A stretch of DNA of 63,590 nt from Clostridia bacterium (GTDB taxonomy: Bacteria; Bacillota; Sulfobacillia; SLMV01). This document shows, piece by piece, positions 61,660 through 63,590 of the stretch. Below the pieces are notes generated by a model. It was not told where the DNA came from. It saw nothing but the letters and a program-made list of their open reading frames with translations, and did not search any database. Numbering within the stretch: position 1 is the stretch's first letter; each line of letters opens with the position of its first letter. The DNA lies in NCBI GenBank assembly GCA_003551365.1, contig PUMM01000063.1:1-63590 (forward strand), written 5' to 3'. A program made the translations under genes and the position numbers.

Positions 61660-62220
61660 ATGCTTGTGAGGGAGACGGACCGACAGGGTGCGGAAAATGG
61701 TGAGGAGATACGATCCGTCCTGCAGAGGTTTCAGGAGGGTTACTGCCGCCGCGATGTGCCGGGGGCCGCGGAGTTCGCCGGCGAACTGTTCGTCTCCGGC
61801 CGCGATGTAGTCATCATCGGTACGGGAGCTGCGCAGCGCGGGGGATATGAGTGGTGTGAGGGACCGGAGGAAGCCTGCGGGATCATAGCGGAGGATTGGC
61901 GGTCCTGGGGAGACCTGATTCTCGACATGGAGAGGGCACACATCGATCGGCACGATGAGGTGGCCTGGGTTGCAACCGTGGGCATTGTATGTCGGCATTC
62001 TGCCGGTAGGGGCGAGGCGGTGCAGGCGGGACTGCAGCCCACGCCGGTCCATGATCTGCCCCCGCAGCTGCAAAGACTGGCGAGCAGTGCGGGCCTCACC
62101 GGCGGCAACCGACAGCAGCTGGTTTGGCCGGTACGCTGGTCTGCTGTGCTGATCCGATCCGATGCGGGGTGGGCGTTTTCTCAGATGCACTTCTCCTATC
62201 CCGGCCTGATAGACAGCTGA
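61660..62220 (+). CDS. NTF2/SnoaL-like domain protein
   Basis: A 186-residue soluble protein. RSVLQRFQEGYCRRDVPGAAEFAGELFVSGRDVVIIGTG is the helix-helix-strand opening of SnoaL-like domains. WSAVLIRSDAGWAFSQMHFSYP is their usual last strand pair. No catalytic residues can be named. Such domains bind small ligands or act as a sensor. The ATG at 61660 has GTGGAGG before it; an ATG at 61603 is possible. It follows pcp by 59 bp. Confidence 0.7.
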   Translation: MLVRETDRQGAENGEEIRSVLQRFQEGYCRRDVPGAAEFAGELFVSGRDVVIIGTGAAQRGGYEWCEGPEEACGIIAEDWRSWGDLILDMERAHIDRHDEVAWVATVGIVCRHSAGRGEAVQAGLQPTPVHDLPPQLQRLASSAGLTGGNRQQLVWPVRWSAVLIRSDAGWAFSQMHFSYPGLIDS

Positions 62221-62246
62221 TGCCCGGGGGGTTGCGTATGCGATAC

Positions 62247-62274
62247 GACCGGTGGGGTGTACTCCCCGCCGGTC
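62247..62274. terminator. hairpin between convergent genes
   Basis: GACCGGTGGGG (62247-62257) pairs with CCCCGCCGGTC (62264-62274), 11 bp with one G-U, and a 6-nt loop. It lies between the NTF2-like gene and the oppositely oriented membrane-protein gene. No U-tract. Confidence 0.45.
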
Positions 62275-62692
62275 AGCTGAGCAGCTCTCCCAGGAAGAAT
62301 CCCAGGGTGATGCCGAAGGCTCCCACTACGCCGAGCACGGCGAAGTATATGACTACTCTCCGTCCTGCCTCGACGATGAACAAATCCAGCAGACCGCTGC
62401 CTCCGATTTCGATCCAGAGGAGAACCAGCGCTCCCCCGTAGACGAAAATGGGAAGGGCCAGTACCATGAGGCAGACGAGGAAGCGCAGGCCAGTAGTCTC
62501 ACCGCGGGTGACGAAACCAGCCAGAATCCCCACGATGGCCACAGAGATATACAGCACCGGATCAGTGACCGGGTAGGGAGCAAAGGCGCGGAACTCGGAG
62601 GAGGAGGCCACGAGAAGGTACAGCACTACCAGGCCCAGAGATAGTCCCCACAGTAGATTCATCGGATCCCATCTGAGATTTCTCATGAGCAT
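62273..62692 (-). CDS. small membrane protein of unknown function
   Basis: A 139-residue protein with four hydrophobic helices (near LLWGLSLGLVVLYLLVA, VLYISVAIVGILAGFV, FLVCLMVLALPIFVYGGALVLLW and VVIYFAVLGVVGAFGITLGFF). The loops are short; one carries RGETTGLR. I do not recognise a family. The ATG at 62692 follows GGAGAGGGG. The next gene upstream, on the same strand, ends 40 bp before; both may form one unit. Confidence 0.7.
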   Translation of the reverse strand: MLMRNLRWDPMNLLWGLSLGLVVLYLLVASSSEFRAFAPYPVTDPVLYISVAIVGILAGFVTRGETTGLRFLVCLMVLALPIFVYGGALVLLWIEIGGSGLLDLFIVEAGRRVVIYFAVLGVVGAFGITLGFFLGELLS

Positions 62693-62732
62693 GTTCCCCT
62701 CTCCCCGGTTGCTACCTGCCTTCGGCGCAGAG

Positions 62733-63203
62733 TCAATCCTTCAGACCCCTCCGCACATCGACCAGGAAGGTGTCATCCTGTGCCGGATGGGAAATACGGA
62801 AGCGCATGCGGGCCTCCCAGTCCTCGTCGTCTCCCGACAGCTCTTGCAGGACTTCTTGCGGTAGATTGGACTGCAACTGGAATGTTTCCTCGACGTGCTC
62901 GCGCGCCGGCACAGAAAAATCTTCGGGAAACCAGTTATGGGTCACAACCAGCCTCCCCTGGCAGTACACATCAAGCCCCATGAACTCAATCTGGGTGCGG
63001 CTGTCGGATTCGTTGGTAAAAGTGACCGTCACGGCGAAATCCTCCCGGGCCTCGCCCGCCCGGACAGCGGTCAGTGCTGCATCAAACCGCTGCAGCGCAG
63101 CGTGCGAATCGCGCCAGTTGTTGACGGTCCAGCCAGTCAGAGTGCCGGATGCGGCCGCGACCAGTATGAGTATGAGTGCAAGAGCCAGCCTGCTGTGTTG
63201 CAA
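62733..63203 (-). CDS. membrane-anchored extracytoplasmic protein of unknown function
   Basis: A 156-residue protein with an N-terminal membrane anchor (LALALILILVAAASGTLTGW) and an extracytoplasmic beta-rich domain (FAVTVTFTNESDSRTQIEFMG, LVVTHNWFPEDFSVPAREHVEETFQL). The pattern of a comparison of charged strands and the AREHVEETF turn recall the Ig-like FxLYD/DUF4352 type domains, but this is a weak likeness. The TTG at 63203 lies 8 nt after AGGGGG; an upstream ATG at 63245 is an alternative. Confidence 0.65.
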   Translation of the reverse strand: MQHSRLALALILILVAAASGTLTGWTVNNWRDSHAALQRFDAALTAVRAGEAREDFAVTVTFTNESDSRTQIEFMGLDVYCQGRLVVTHNWFPEDFSVPAREHVEETFQLQSNLPQEVLQELSGDDEDWEARMRFRISHPAQDDTFLVDVRRGLKD

Positions 63204-63245
63204 GGCGCATTCCCCCTGGATGAGCACAATGAACGGGTCTGTCAC

Positions 63246-63590
63246 CCGTGCGGATGCCGGTGCCGGGTGCGTGCGTCGATCTTTACCCTATCACAGCAGA
63301 ATGCATCCCTCAATCTTTTTCCACCTGTGGTTCTCGCTGGGCTCCGGGCGCACACGGAGCTGGAGCCTCACTCATAGTTTGTGAAAAAGACACGTCTGCC
63401 CTCGAGTATGCTGTAGATCTCTGGATTTACAAGGATACTCTGAACCAGCGGGGATGGAATGTGCAGCACGGCAGTGGGTGATATTGGAATGAGCAGTTAA
63501 CAGCTAGAGGCACTGCCCTGCGAAATCCAGAAAATTTTTTCCCATTCCAGTGCAGGACATCGTTGTTTGGCGTCGAATACGTAGTGTTAT
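63246..63590. other. 345-bp right edge, no gene recognised
   Basis: No frame with coding character or a ribosome site. The G+C content falls towards the end, and the last 200 bases are AT-richer than any other part of the window, so a promoter region or a foreign segment may begin here. Nothing specific can be named. Confidence 0.35.

Noticed and set aside
1..63590. CRISPR arrays, tRNA and rRNA genes
   Set aside because: No regularly spaced repeats and no tRNA or rRNA core sequences were seen on either strand by eye. A tool scan would be more reliable for tRNA genes.

Overview
The window (about 60 % G+C by eye) comes from the chromosome of an endospore-forming Bacillota, probably a Clostridia-class anaerobe. 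Supporting this are an intact sigK gene, the full spoIIIAA-AH operon, the ruvX-DUF1292-mltG trio, an S-layer (SLH) protein, a two-subunit glycine decarboxylase with a tandem glycine riboswitch, and an Etf-linked 2-hydroxyacid dehydrogenase of the anaerobe type. Many proteins are rich in Asp and Glu, which suggests salt adaptation. That is an inference from composition only. Many genes start with GTG or TTG behind strong Shine-Dalgarno sequences.

Layout. 0-5.2 kb: a truncated M28-like peptidase, rhomboid protease, ruvX, DUF1292, mltG, sigK, yqeG and a small unknown. 5.5-13.8 kb: a type IV pilus machine (pilC, pilM, pilN, pilO, a secretin-N-domain protein without a barrel, divergent pilD, pilB, pilT) with no pilin gene. 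13.9-16.5 kb: M20 amidohydrolase and an SLH protein. 16.7-22.4 kb: a Tad/Flp pilus locus (cpaB, cpaE, cpaF, tadB, tadC, flp, two TadE/G-like genes). 22.4-32.8 kb: glycine riboswitch, gcvT-gcvH-gcvPA-gcvPB, two radical SAM genes, lipM, lpdA and glyA. This is a self-contained glycine cleavage and lipoate assembly operon. 32.9-34.5 kb: M24 peptidase and efp.

34.5-50.5 kb is a mixed metabolic block lying between efp and spoIIIAA, two genes that are adjacent in many spore formers. It holds a PHP phosphatase, thiN, a methyltransferase-YkoF fusion, etfB-etfA-glcD, D-aminoacylase, an M81 peptidase, a VOC protein, a ZIP transporter, a group II intron 3' remnant, a RelE-like/UvrD helicase fusion, a DMT transporter and an amidohydrolase. 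50.7-55.8 kb: spoIIIAA-AH. 55.9-63.2 kb: DUF2007, GIY-YIG, PlsC, serine hydrolase, an orphan IS605-type right end resembling an omega RNA, MATE transporter, pyroglutamyl peptidase, an NTF2-like protein and two small membrane-protein genes.

The most interesting point is the gcv operon. The P, T, H and L proteins and SHMT sit with LipM, which loads octanoate on GcvH, and with two BioB-like radical SAM proteins. These two are good candidates for the two-component LipS1/LipS2 lipoyl synthase, and no LipA is present. Other points are the methyltransferase-YkoF fusion overlapping thiN, the barrel-less secretin-N protein, and the orphan omega-RNA-like element.
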